The translations under genes and the position numbers were made by a program. Below the pieces are notes generated by a model that was not told the DNA's origin, did not search any database, and saw nothing but the letters and a program-made list of their open reading frames with translations. From NCBI GenBank assembly GCA_001939145.1, contig LSRX01000363.1, positions 170,539 to 234,538 of the forward strand: a stretch of 64,000 nucleotides of DNA, given 5' to 3'. This document shows, piece after piece, positions 41,741-54,300 of this stretch. Numbering within the stretch: position 1 is the stretch's first letter; each line of letters opens with the position of its first letter. Origin of the DNA: Symbiodinium microadriaticum (Eukaryota > Sar > Dinophyceae > Suessiales > Symbiodiniaceae).

Positions 41741-41836
41741 GTTATCCAAATTAGGATCCCTTTTTGTGCTCTTTTTAGGGTGCCGTGCTATGTTGGTGCC
41801 CAAAAAAAGGGGCCCTAGTTTAGAGAACTACCCGTA
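41741..41836. mobile_element. Family I MITE, copy 3, diverged
   Basis: The right arm GGCCCTAGTTTAGAGAACTA is clear; the left arm (GTTATCCAAATTAGGATCCC) is only an approximate inverse. It ends about 47 bp from the retrotransposon. Confidence 0.5.
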
Positions 41837-41882
41837 AACCCACAACAGTGCCAGGGCCAAGGTTGTAGGGGTGCCCCCCCCC

Positions 41883-41887
41883 ACTTT
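41883..41887. repeat. Target-site duplication, 3' side
   Basis: ACTTT here matches ACTTT at 56,894-56,898, directly outside the two LTRs. Five bp is usual for Ty1/copia integrases. Confidence 0.85.
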
Positions 41888-41995
41888 TAAAGTTAACAGC
41901 AGAAAGCACGAACCCCTTTTGCATACTTGAGCCAAAGTGACGACGTAGGTAAACGAGTATAGTACATCCACTATTGTACAAACGGGATAAAAACA
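41888..41995 (-). repeat. 3' LTR, 108 bp
   Basis: In element orientation it begins TGTTTTTATCCCG and ends GTTAACTTTA. It differs from the 5' LTR at 6 of 108 positions, without gaps. It contains ACTTTGGCTCAAG (41,926-41,938 complement), very like the 3' end of the dinoflagellate spliced leader. No AATAAA-type signal is visible. Confidence 0.95.
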
Positions 41996-42001
41996 CCCCC
42001 C
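41996..42001 (-). other. Polypurine tract candidate
   Basis: In element orientation GCGCGGGGGG directly precedes the 3' LTR (plus strand shows six C after the LTR). Short but correctly placed for plus-strand priming. Confidence 0.6.
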
Positions 42002-42340
42002 GCGCATTGAAGTGCAACGGAGGAGGCGAAAATGTTACAGCTAACTACGTCGTAACGGCGACTGCGACTCGCACTTTGTGCGGAGTGCAATGCGAAAAGA
42101 AAGATTAGCGCAGAACTACACCTACTCTAACTACTCGTACCGACCCGTCAGGGTGGTGTTGCACAAGGCGGTGGATGCAACAAAAGGAAAGTGGCAAAGC
42201 AGCCTGCACGCCTGTGCGGTGTTCCGCTGATATGAAATCCAGCAAGGATAAATGGTCTGCCGTCAAGCATCCGAACACAAAATGAGTGAGTGATCAAGAC
42301 GATCACCTTCCGGTGTCGGACACTGCAGACCTTGGGCCTC
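42002..42340 (-). other. Element 3' untranslated region
   Basis: About 340 bp between the stop codon and the polypurine tract. The frames in it are short and unrecognised. Confidence 0.6.
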
Positions 42341-45300
42341 TCAGTATAGGCGATAGCGGTAGCCGTTGGTGGTATCGGTCCTCCATTCACGCCATCCGCG
42401 CAGGAACCAGGTCAGATTGTTGTAATCGACGACGACCAAGTCGTTGGCGGAGGCATGGGACGGAACGCTGAGAGCCACAGCCGATGGGGTGACACGGCCA
42501 AAGTGGCGGGCGCGCAGGACAGCCCAGTACCACTGATCCACACGGTTGAATGCAACTGGCAGCGCGAGCTCAGGCTCGAAAGTGTTGCCATATGCGTCCC
42601 GCCAGAGCCGCAGACGATCAACAGGGAAGTTGTTGAAGTCATACTCTAGCCATTCCAACATGCGTGAGATGGCTTCGTCGCACTCGTTGAGATAGTCCCA
42701 TTGGCCGTCGGTGTTGGCAGGCCTTCTTGGGGATCTCGTACGAGCACGCCCTCCGGCGGCTGTCTCGGCATACCCTGGTGGTGGAGCATCCGGTTCACGC
42801 GGGGTCATAGTGACCGTGCGAGCGGGAGTTGCCGGTGCTTTGGGAAGCGCATCATCATCACCAACTGCGAAACCCCGTACTTCACCCATTTCCGCGAAGT
42901 AGTTGTCCCACTCTTCAGCAGAGATGTAAGATCCCGGGTCACGCGCAGCGGCAGCCGGCGGACGAGCCTTCGGCGGAGGCGTCGATCCGCGGCCGGCCTT
43001 AGCGGGCGCAGCAGGCATTGGAAGGTCAGTGGAAGATCCAGGTACTCCGCCAGGAGACCGACCACGTGGTGGTGGTGTTGCAGGCTCCTTAACGGCTGGA
43101 GTAGGAACACGAGCTGCCTTGGCAGGTGGTCCGGTGCTTCCAGTCCTTCCGGACGGAGATGGTGGAGGCGGTGGAACACGCATGGCACCAACGGCTGTGG
43201 CACCTTGACGCAGAAGATCCTGCTCCACCGTCTGTGCTGCAAAGCTGTTGAACCAGCTGCGACGTCTGTCCACAGAGAACCTGGTTCCTTTGAGCAGCTC
43301 AAGCAGCTGATGGCGACCCATCGAGCTCCACGACTCAGGAATCTCCACTGGGTTATCATTGCTAAGCACCATCTCCACTGAGATTCCAGCAGTGCGCTCC
43401 TGATAGCTCAGAGCGAATCGGATCTGGGTTCTCAGGATGTGGGTGAGCTGAGCCATGATCTGTCGAAGATTTCCATCCTCGAGAACGACTTCCTCACCTT
43501 GGAAGGTAAGGATCGAAAACTCGTCAATCCTCGGACGAAGCTCCCTTGCGATCTGTGATGCACGGATCAACACTGCTGCTTCCGTCATGAGATAGAAGCG
43601 GTCCTGGAAGCAGAAAAAGCAGTGTGTTGCGAGCTCGACCGTCAGGCGGCTGTAAGGCAGATAGCCGGTGCCTGCAGGATCATCATGAGGAGGGAAGATG
43701 TAAGCAACACGAGCGTCAGCTGTGTGCGACCCCTGGAAGGCTCTCTTCTGCTCCGTGCCCTTCCCGGGGTTTGGGATTCGCACACGCGCGAACATCTCTA
43801 TCTCTTCGACAGAGCGGAGTGTCATCCCTTTTGCCATGAAGTTATAGGCAGTGAAGGGCTCCTCAGCCAACCGCGTGGCCATGTCATCATACGGGCTCTG
43901 CGTCGTCTTGGCGACGGCTTTCTTGCACTTTGCTTTGAGTGTCGCGGCGACACTCATCTCCTGTGCATGACCCTCCCGGGCATGGTCGCGACGCCCAGCA
44001 TTGAGATGGGTCTTCGGGGCCAAATACATGAGCCCAAAGTTGACACCACCTTGCAGGGCTTCCGCCCGCAGCTCAGCAAGCTCGGCCAAGTGAGAGAGAT
44101 CACTTGGGTGAAAGAGCTTTGTGTTGCAGCGAGGGCAGTTGAGGAAACCGTCGACTTGCTTGTAACGACACTTGCTGTCTGGGCAACAATATTTCGGAAA
44201 GCCCACGTTGAAGTTGACGATGTAGTCCTCTCTCTCAACCCTTTCCTCAACGGGTTTGCTGAGCCCGGTTCTGGAAAACCATACCTGGGAATCCAAGGTC
44301 CATTCCGCCCTTGTTCCCTCGAGAGGGCTGTTCCTCTCAAAGGTGATGTGGCGTGCATCGACATTGAAGACACTCTCCTCCCGGAGGTGTGAGGGTCGCG
44401 GCATATTGTTGTGGTAGCCGAGGAATTCGACCCAATTGAGCGTCTCGTTGTCGATGGGATACATCTGAGAGACGTATTCATAAATGCACGTAGAGCTGGC
44501 TTCCGCCGCCTGAGTTGCGAGGTCATCATTGAAGACATTACCCACAACGCCAGTCTCCTGGTACGCCTTCACAGCCTTGCCCACACGAGAGCGAGTGAGC
44601 TCATACGACCTGTTGATCCAGACGCATTTGCCCGTGCGTCGGTCGATGGCGTACATGAAGAACCTGTTCGAGATCCAGTCAGGGGTCTGGAGAACATCAT
44701 TCTTCGTCTCAAATATGCGGACCCCTTCCAGGGCCGCGAGCTGGAGATCAATGGCGAACTCCACTTCAGCTCCGGGGCGGAGGCCTGCATTCGACTCGCG
44801 AAGCCAGATGGGGGCTTTGGCCATCATCGAGAAAGCCCTTCCCGTGCTTCCGCCGAGAGTGACGCCTCCAGGCACGAGGCCATATGCAACAAGGTTCGGA
44901 AAGTTGGACCAGAAGGTGGCGTGGTAACCGACCTTTGGCATGCTGTCCCACTTGTCACACGTGTATCCAGTGACGCCAACCACTGGGAAAGAGGTGAGGG
45001 AAGGCTCCCACTCGTTGCACAAAAAGTGAAAGTCTTTGTGAATGGCCTTCAAATCACTCTCTTCCGAGATGAGATTGCGGTTGTGCCCCTGGAAGCATCT
45101 GATGGCAAGGTACTCAAGACCATGGGGATGCACACGCACAAGAACCTCGAATCTGCCCCGGTCATCCTTATCCGAGTAACTGTACTTGACCACTTCGATG
45201 GCCTTGACACTAGAAAAGTTGCGCCAGCAACTCGAAAGGATCTCTTTGAAATGCGACCATTCCACGGCATGCGTGGTGGGGTCGATGGTGATGAGTGGAG

Positions 45301-48300
45301 GTGGCTTCGACTGCCTCTGGGACCTCTCATCGTTACTATGCCCCCGCAAGTAGTACGACATGGTCTTCGAGAGCGATAGGCGTGCCCTCTCCGACATGTA
45401 GCGATGGCCGGCCGGGAAGTCTGGGAAATCCTCGGCCGTGTACCACTGCTCGTAGCACTCGTCAGAGGCTAGAACTTCGGCAGCTGGAGCCGTTGAGCCC
45501 ATCGGATCATCACCGCCATAGTCAACTTCCTCCTTGACCTGAACAGGCTCGGCTGAGGAAGGTGCGGGTTTGCTCTTGGGAGCACTGCCCATGTCACGCA
45601 GAGCCATGGAGTATCCGACCGTACCATGGGGGTACACGCGGTCCTCGCCAGAGGCCGGAACAACAGGCTGATCTGCTTCGTCGGGGACGGTTTCATCCTG
45701 CCACACAGTCTCGATGCCTTCTTCAGCTTCCTTCTCGATGGCATCGGCATCTTCGACTCGAGCACTGACATTGTTGACAGCTTCCGCCGCAAGATTGAAC
45801 GCGAAGTCCTCTTGGGCGTCGGTGTCGACTGCCACAAGATCAAGCGGCAACTCAGAGTCATGATCGCGACTGAAAAGCACATGGTCAACTTGGGTGACCT
45901 CTTCACCGTCTTCCGACGTGAGGGCAGTCTCTGCAACCACATCAGGCAGCAATTGCATGACAGGCTGATCGAATACGATCTGCTCTTCATCATCACGGGC
46001 CTCATCTGGCTCAACCTCAACATCCTGGTGAAGCACAGGCTCCAGAGGCTCAAGGATCCGTTTGCTCGCTGGTGGGACAGTGAGGGAAGGCTCAGGTTTT
46101 CCCAACACAAAGTGATTGTGGAAAACAATGCTTCGGCGGTTCGCGATGAACTCAGCCTTCCGGCCGGTGATAAGCCTGTCCGTCAGGATGGCGCGAATCA
46201 GTGAATGCCACCAGGAAGCGGCCACTGTTGCATTATGCTCATTCACCTCCATATGAAATCCGTCTGGGCGAGACGTACGCATAAGGAGAGAGCAAGGATC
46301 AATGACGGTCACGCCACCGTCGGCCAGCTTTTGGGCATAGCGGCCCATCTCCTCGTCATACTCCGACGGGAGGTTAAAGAACCGACCATTATCCCCACCT
46401 ACGAGTACCGTCAGGCCTCGGACTTTGGCATGCTTTTGCAGCTCAATGAGCCGCTCGATGCCGCGTTCGACCAGCAGCTTCTGTTTGGCAGGCCAGTGGG
46501 CGATCCTGTCGATCTCCTCCTGGGGTCGCTTGACCCACTTGGAGGTCAAGTGCCAGGTGTAGCCAAGGTAGCCGTAATTGCCGTACACGTCGTTACCGGC
46601 CCAATAAACGACCAGCTCAACACCGCCAGGTGGAGCGAGGTAGACCTTGCTGTCGATCACATCAAGGATCGCATCTAGGCCTTTGCCCCATTCCATCTGG
46701 AACTCAAGCTGACCGACCTCAGGATTCGACATGGTGATATCCTGAAGCGTGGGTCCGATCGTGGTTTTGCGTAGGCAACGGCGGCCTTGCATCCAGCACA
46801 TGGCTAAGCTGGAATCGCCAACAACCAAAAAGTCCGTAGACTGGAAACTTCCGGCGGCAGCCGAAGGAGGCGGGGAGATGCGTCCCAGAGCTGGGCTGTA
46901 CAAGCTCTCGATCAGCTTGCAGGACTCTGGAAACATAGGCAGCGTTCCCGCTCCCTGACTCATCATGCCGACACGGAAGCAGATGTCGTACATGGCAGTA
47001 CGGTTGATGGCTTCTTCATACTTCGTGCCCCAACCAACAATACCCAAATCTTTGATGTACTCAAGAATAACCCTAGACCATCCCGTCAAGGAGGTGTCAC
47101 GCTGGCGTGTCATCACCTCATTGCCTTGGACACAGGCGTAGTGACGGTACCAGGCCTCGTACAGGGCCGTCCAGTGAGCATTCGGGCATGCTTCGCGCAG
47201 CGTGCGCCACTCATGCACCTTGATCACACTCAAAAACAACTCCTCTCCATCAGCGTCAGCTGTGGGCTCCACGATTGCCTCCTGAAGGTCGGAGTGAAGC
47301 GCCACATGCGTGCGACCAGCCATGGCGTCAGCCAGGCGATCGTGATCCCTGAGCGCCTCGCGGAAGATGCGAATACGCTCGTCACGATCGGCCGTGGCAT
47401 ACACACCACCTGCCACCGGATGCACGACCTCCCGGTCTGCGACGCCCTGTGCTGCGAAAGCGGAGCCGGACATCTTAGCAAGGGAGCGAAGGCGAGAGAA
47501 GGATGCGGGGAATGCTTGGTGCTTGAGAGCGACAGCTGCTGGGGACAAAGACTTGTTGTCAATATGCAATGCGACAACTCTCTTCATGATACAGTCGAGA
47601 TTGCTGTGGGACTCAGCATTGTTACGACTCTTAACACTTTGTTGCTTCTTGCTTTGTTTCTTGAGGATTCCAACAAGACTCTGTTCATTAGAGGCAAGAG
47701 TGTAGCATGCAGAGTGCTCCAATCTAGGCTCAACGAGTTTGGGAATCGAAGCCTTCACAAGATTGAAACGCTCAACAAACCTTTTCACTCTGTTCCAACC
47801 CCAAAAGGAACAATCCCTGGGCCACGTAAGGACAATCTTGGCTTTGATCTTCTCAACATAATCAGCAATGTCAACGAAGGAGGCCCAAGTCTTGGAGAAA
47901 TGATCAACCTCAAGTTTACCGTCACCACCCTTGTCACCCCCCGGATTCCGCATGTGCAACCAAAGGATAACAAGAGCGCCAGCCTTGTGATAATCACGGG
48001 CAAGCTGGATAACGGCTTTTCTAGCTTCGGGTGAATCTAATTCGTTGGGTTTAGAAAACTTAAAGACTTTGGTTTCGGGACTATACCCCACATCAACATC
48101 ACAGAGAGCATGTGAACCCTTTGAGCAATCCAGAATAAACAATGCCCTCTTAAATGCGGCTTCAGGCCTCGGCGTCGGCCGGGCGAGTGTGTCGTTGGAA
48201 GCCACTGCCGTTTTCCTCACGGGCAGCTTGTGACGAGAGACACACATCAGATGCAATGCCTTGTTCCACTTCTCTGCACTAGTGAAAGGCTTAGTGAGAA

Positions 48301-51300
48301 CATCGGCTGCCTGAAGCTGGGTGTTGATGTAGGCAAGTACATAATGCTTTCTCTTGAACTGCTCAGAGATCCAACCCAAATTGAGCCTCTGGGTTTTATC
48401 GGCGTGTCTGAAGGCAGGAGATTTACCTGATTCAAGAATTCTGATGGTGGCCTGGTTATCTTCAAGAATTACAGGCTGGACAGAATGAGGAACTCCCATG
48501 ATGAGGTCGATGTCTGCCTCACTCTTCCGAGGGGCGTTGTCAAGGTTACCCCCCGAATTCCTGATTCCATCAATTTCGCGATGGAGGTAAGCCTCTGCTT
48601 CCGCATGGCGACGATAGTCACGACCAGAGCGACGATAGATGCAGATACATGCATCATAGTCCTTGTCGAGGATCTCATCGAGCGTCTCAGCTTCTTCCCA
48701 AGCTACGTTCTTCTGGTACAAAACCCATTTGTGCTTATCAAGAAGCCAAACATCACGAATAGGGTGTGAGGTAAGGTTCTCAGGAGGGGTAATGACCCTG
48801 ATCCTATTGAAAACCTCAATAACCCTACCGTCATCAAGTTCTTGAAGACCAGTAACGGTGAGTTTGTCCAGTTCGGGCAAGGGATTAGTCTTCGGAATAA
48901 ACGGTTTGGACTCTCTCGTCAGAGGAGTGGGTGCAACGGTTTGAGCCCATTCCCCCCCCGCGTTCAGGAGCACGCTCCATAGTGCGGATGAAGGAAGACC
49001 TAAGCCTCGCAGGGCAACGTTGGCACACACCACCTCTGCTTCAGTTGAGCTAAGTGCTGTGCTCGTTTGTTTCTTGCTGAATGCAGCTAGGGGAAAATAA
49101 GTGTTAGGACCAACGAGCACCAGGATTCCTCCGGACGTTGATTTGTTGTCGTGTTCGCCGGCATGGTCACTATCAGCAAAAAGCCAAAGTTTACATTGTT
49201 TAATTTCATCCCCTATGAAACCACGCATAGTAAACTCTTTTGTGCTGTCGACGTAACACATAAGCCTGTGAAGGGCCTTATCGCAGTCGGAGGACCACTT
49301 GGTAACGCGGCTCGCGAGACCTTGCACGGCACGCAACAGATCGTAACGAGCCATGCGGGCAGCAAACAGCAACTTCATAAGGACTCTACTTGCGATGGGT
49401 GCAAGTTTACCCTTGGATTCTGCCTCGGTCTCCACCGGGCGAGCGATTTTATCATCATAAAAGGGTGTGCTGACTTTCTTCAAAGCTTGGAACTCTGGGC
49501 CAGCCAATTGCTTGTACTTGTCAACGGCCTGTTGGAGGAATGACGACATGTCATACACAACCTCTCTAGTAGGCTTGTACATGCAACCCTTATTATCGCT
49601 CAACTGATTGATGTCATAAAATGCTTGCTTTTTGGCATCTTTCTTAGCTTCATTCTTATCCCTGATTCGCTTGACTGCGGCCATGGCACTGGCCCTATCA
49701 TGGGATTTAGAAGCAATGTACGTAGCACCAGTCCACAGCTCCCCCCGCTTCGAGCGGCTACCATTGTCATCCCAAAACTCATGTTGTGGTACCTGTTGAC
49801 CAAGGTCACTGAGTTGGGTAAGCCTGTGATTACCGAGATCATAGGCTAAGGCTTCCGCCTCGCGAGGTTTGTAAAGAGCCTTTCGGGGTTGGACATGGTG
49901 TCTAACGACGATGCCTTCATCTTGATGAACTTCAGTGTAATCTTCTTTGGCTGCAACGCTAGCGGGTTTAGCAGCGGGGTCAGGCACTGATTTGTCAAAC
50001 ACATGAGCGAAAGGATGATCAGCTTTTCCAAGCGATGACGATCTGGACACATGTTCGCAACCCAGGTATCTTCCGATGGGTGAAGGTGTATCCATGTCGA
50101 TCTTGGACGATATCAATTCCCAACCGCGCTTCATGTTGGCTTTGGGCCCGGCCATCTTAAAGTCATCAACGTACACCGCCAAAAGCAACTTAAGCTTAGG
50201 GTGGAAGAAGACCGAAGGCCAAGCCGCTGAAAATACCAACCTGAAACCCACTTGCAGCAACATCTTCTCGCAGTGTTGTTCCCAGAAGCCTCCGCTATCC
50301 GGGTGACCATACAATGCGAGGTAAAGCCGAACCACTGGGTCCTTGTATTTGCCAAGCCACTCTTTAGGCCATCTGTCGCGGGGAAGTCTCACCCACGTCT
50401 CTGCTCCTTTGAGGGTAGTCTGCGTGTAGGCCTGTTTGCCATCGGCCTGCTGACACTCATTTCCAGGAGCGTGACCATAAGCGTCTAAGGCCTTGCCCGC
50501 CTCCATTGTAGCAGGGCTGGAACCCAACTCAGAGAAAAGTGCAGAATCGGAATTCTCGTCACGCACGTTGTTTCCCTGAAATACAGTTCGTCCTTTAAAC
50601 TTGCGTAATGGATCATTAGGAGGAAGCTCACTCCCTTTCTCGACGCAAATCTCAAACACTTTACCAACATGAGCCTTTTTACCCCTTTTCTTAGCCTCAG
50701 CTGAAACCTGATCCCATTCCCGAACAGAAGCCATATCCCAAGCCTTCTTCTTCATAAGCTTGTCCCATTCAACATCAAGGGAAGCTTGGGCTTTGGGATT
50801 ACTAAGGAGCTCTTTTCGTCCAACTGGTCTAGCAACCATAGCCATGAGTTCTGTGATCTCCTGTGCAGTCGCAGGGTGTTCGTGGACGTTCTTTTCACGA
50901 TGCTCCAGACTTCCGTCGAGCGTGGTAGGCATAGCAGGGTATTCCGGCAATGGACCGCCACTCTCGTCAGAGGTGGGACTCGGAGGAAGGATGGTGAATT
51001 CCGTCTTACCAATCCATTTGAAGTTGAACTTCTTATTACGCCTCCGAACGTTGCGCCAGTCGTCCTCATCAGTAACGAGGTCGACACCTCCAACGGGGAA
51101 AATCTTGGTGACTCTAGTCTTGGACAATCTCTTCAACCCTACTGGGCAATCAGTGAGATCGGGAGAAAACAGTTCTCTCCTCGGCACAAAGTGATACCTC
51201 ACAAGTTTGTCACCGACAGTTTTCCAGCAATCCTTAGTTGGCAATGCAGCGGTGGAAGGTTTGGCACTGCTACCAGCGGAACCACCTTCCTGAAAGTCAA

Positions 51301-54300
51301 ATTCTTTTCTCGCAGCTTCACGCGCTTCATCTTCAATGGCTTTCTCTTTCTGTTTCTTAGAAAGGTTAACCCACATCGAAGAAGGAATAGAATCAGGCTT
51401 GCGCGATCCCCGAGTACCACCATATCTTCGACCCAGGACACCACCGGAATCATAGTACATGTCACCCTCTGGAATAGGAACCAACTTACCTGTTCTGGGA
51501 TCGATGACTTCAGGCTCTTTAGCAGTACCTTCCGGTTGCTGATCTTGCTCTTCGGCATCCTGATTCTCAAGAGATTGAGATACGGGTCCTTCAATGGCCT
51601 CGGTTGAAAATCCTGCCGCGATGCGCTCAAATCTCTCCTTCATTGGAAACGTGAAGTTCCCTTCCGGGATCTTGAACTGATAGGCACTGATGGGAGATAG
51701 GCACTCATGGAAGTCATTACGGTTCAAATCTTTGATCGGAAGAACCAAGATCTCCTTGCGCCATTTCATCCCTGGCTGAAACCTATAGCCAAGAAACACA
51801 CCGGGTTCGGAGGTCGGAGCGAAGCGGTCACGATCCTTGCGCTTAGCCTTGGGACCAATCCAAAAGTCAATTCGGCAACCAAACGGAATAAGGTCGCCCG
51901 GGAACTTCACTCCAAAGCGTTTGAACCAAGGAGTATATTCATCCCCGTTGACGTGACTGATGTTGAAGGCAGTGCATGTATGCTCGAGAGCATAAGGCCA
52001 GTACACATGCGAGACGCCAGCCTGCAGAAGATTGGTCCTCGTACCTTCGGTGACGGACCTAACCTGTCTTTCGGCTATAGCATTCGATTCGTGAATATAG
52101 GCCTTGGATCTCTCATGCCTCCAATTCATGATCTTTGCGGCTTTCTCGAGCTCTTTGGCTCGGTCACTGTAGAAAACCTTGATGTTGTCTTTAGCAGACG
52201 TAAAGTGCTGAAGCGCTGACACACATTCTTCTGTTGACTTCAACGCAGAAGGGTACGCATACGTGAAATGCGTTGCCACGTCCTTGATCACCAGCGCCAG
52301 CCGGGAGTCCTCTAGTGCAACATCTTTATCACGGTAGATCACGATGTGATCAGCAGTGACATGGTCACCAAATTCCTTGGCCTCGACTGTATTAAACCCC
52401 CCAGTGGCGTACGATGGGGGCTTATACATCTTGGCCCTTTGACAGATGTCGCAGTAGGGATTCTTGGGCTGGTGCGTCATGAGGTGGTGCCTGGATTTGG
52501 CTTCTTCCTTCAGAGCTTCAACACCTTTGCTATGCTTAACGACTTTCACCGCAGACTCCCCATCTGGGGCAACAGCCTCTCCCTCCGGAGGGCGACTGCT
52601 ACCCGGATCATCCGCAGCTTCGTCTTCAGCATCTGTGCCATATTCCTCAATCAGCTCAAGGGCTTCGGCAATTTCACCTTCGGTAGGTGGAGCCGGCTTG
52701 TTTGAGGATGGCGGTTCAGATTTTGTTTTCTTCTCTTTTCCTTTGGAGCCCTTAGACTTAGCTTTGGGCTTTGATGCAAGGTCCGCAGCCAACTCCTTGT
52801 CGATGCCGTCAGACACGAGATCAAACAAGGTCTTTTCCTTGTCCTCAGGCGATACAAGGAGAGAGGAGGGTGCCGAAACCTTGCTCGGAACATGAAAACC
52901 GTATTCTTTCAACTGTGCAAGTTGTTCAGAATCAAGTTTGTGGACTGCACGATTGACGTATGAGGTAATACTCCAGCGGTCCCCTTTCCAGGGCCGGACA
53001 GCATGATAAGTCTTTGGGTTGAAGGTCAAGACGCGATGCTTAGTGACGTGGAGCTTCCCAGGGAGCTTAGTTCCGTCTTTAGCCTTCGCACTATGATAGC
53101 GCTTAGACTTAGGATCGGCTTCAGGATCATGGATCCAAAGTTCACCCCCTGCATGGTCACCTAAGCACAGAGTGTTATTCTGGTACTCGCGGTGATTGTG
53201 ACTGTCCTTATGCATGCGGATGCTCGATCCGTGATTGATGCATATGGAGGTGCTTGGCCCCTTAGCTCCATGGTGAGTGAGGTATCTATTGAGATACTTA
53301 CTCAGCTCCTTGTTTTGGTGACTCCTACTAGTGATCCCTTGCATGCCTCCATGGCAAAATGCCCCGAGCACAACATACTCGGTTTCGGAATCAGGGGACT
53401 TAGGATCACTGGTGATGATAGAGCGTTTGTTTTTCGACGCCTTGAACCTCGCAGACTTCAGGAGCTTATAACATGAAGCATGGGAGAAGTCGCCAGACTC
53501 TCGAAGAGACTTAGCAAGCTCCTCGGAGCACGGAGACGCTAACCTTCCGGTAGCGGAAGACTTCAGGCTCACCTTAGTATTGGCAATAGTGTTCTCAACC
53601 CGCTTGGCAGGAACGCTAATGTTCTCAGGCCAAGCTTTCAGGTAGGGGACGTTATCCTTGACATCCATGAATACTTTCTTGCCTTCGGAAGATCTAAGGT
53701 ATGGCCTAGAATTAGCTCTCCATACGAAGTCGAAACCTTCATCCATGCAACGCTGTCCGATTGATAGAACGCTGGGCGTTTCGGGCAACACGTATGGTGC
53801 AACTTTGACCCCAATGGAGTCCACAGAAACATCACACTGCTGATTGGCAGAATTGGGCCCGTTTGCGGTCATCATTGATATCGGACTAGCCGACTCAAAA
53901 GGAGTAGCCTGCCCGAGCTCCCGCTCTGCGATCAAGTCCTGTGCACTGCCTGTGTCAGCAATCCATTCGATAGGCAAACATGGCGCTTTAGAGTTGGACG
54001 ATGCTGGGCAGGATAGACTCATACCGCTAGGGACGCAATGCTTACATCCAAATTCGGTATCGCACTTGAAGCGGCAGTGGGCTTTGTGGCCAGTAAGTTC
54101 GCTCTTCACGACCGATTGAAGCATTTTGGCACTCGTCTGAGCTTCCCTTAAGGAATCAGGATCAGTGTGCCAGTGACTGTCAGCAGGGTAAGTGTTGTTA
54201 TAGACACGCGGTTTGTTGCGGTCTTCAATGGGAAAAAGATCATTCCCTTCAGGAATCTGAAACTTAAAAGATTGTACCGTATCGTTAAACGATACAGCGG

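Noticed and set aside
43622-48034. Long plus-strand open frames (256, 322 and 302 codons at 43,622, 44,411 and 47,126)
   Set aside because: They lie antisense to the retrotransposon ORF, carry no recognisable domain, and stay open because of its codon composition.
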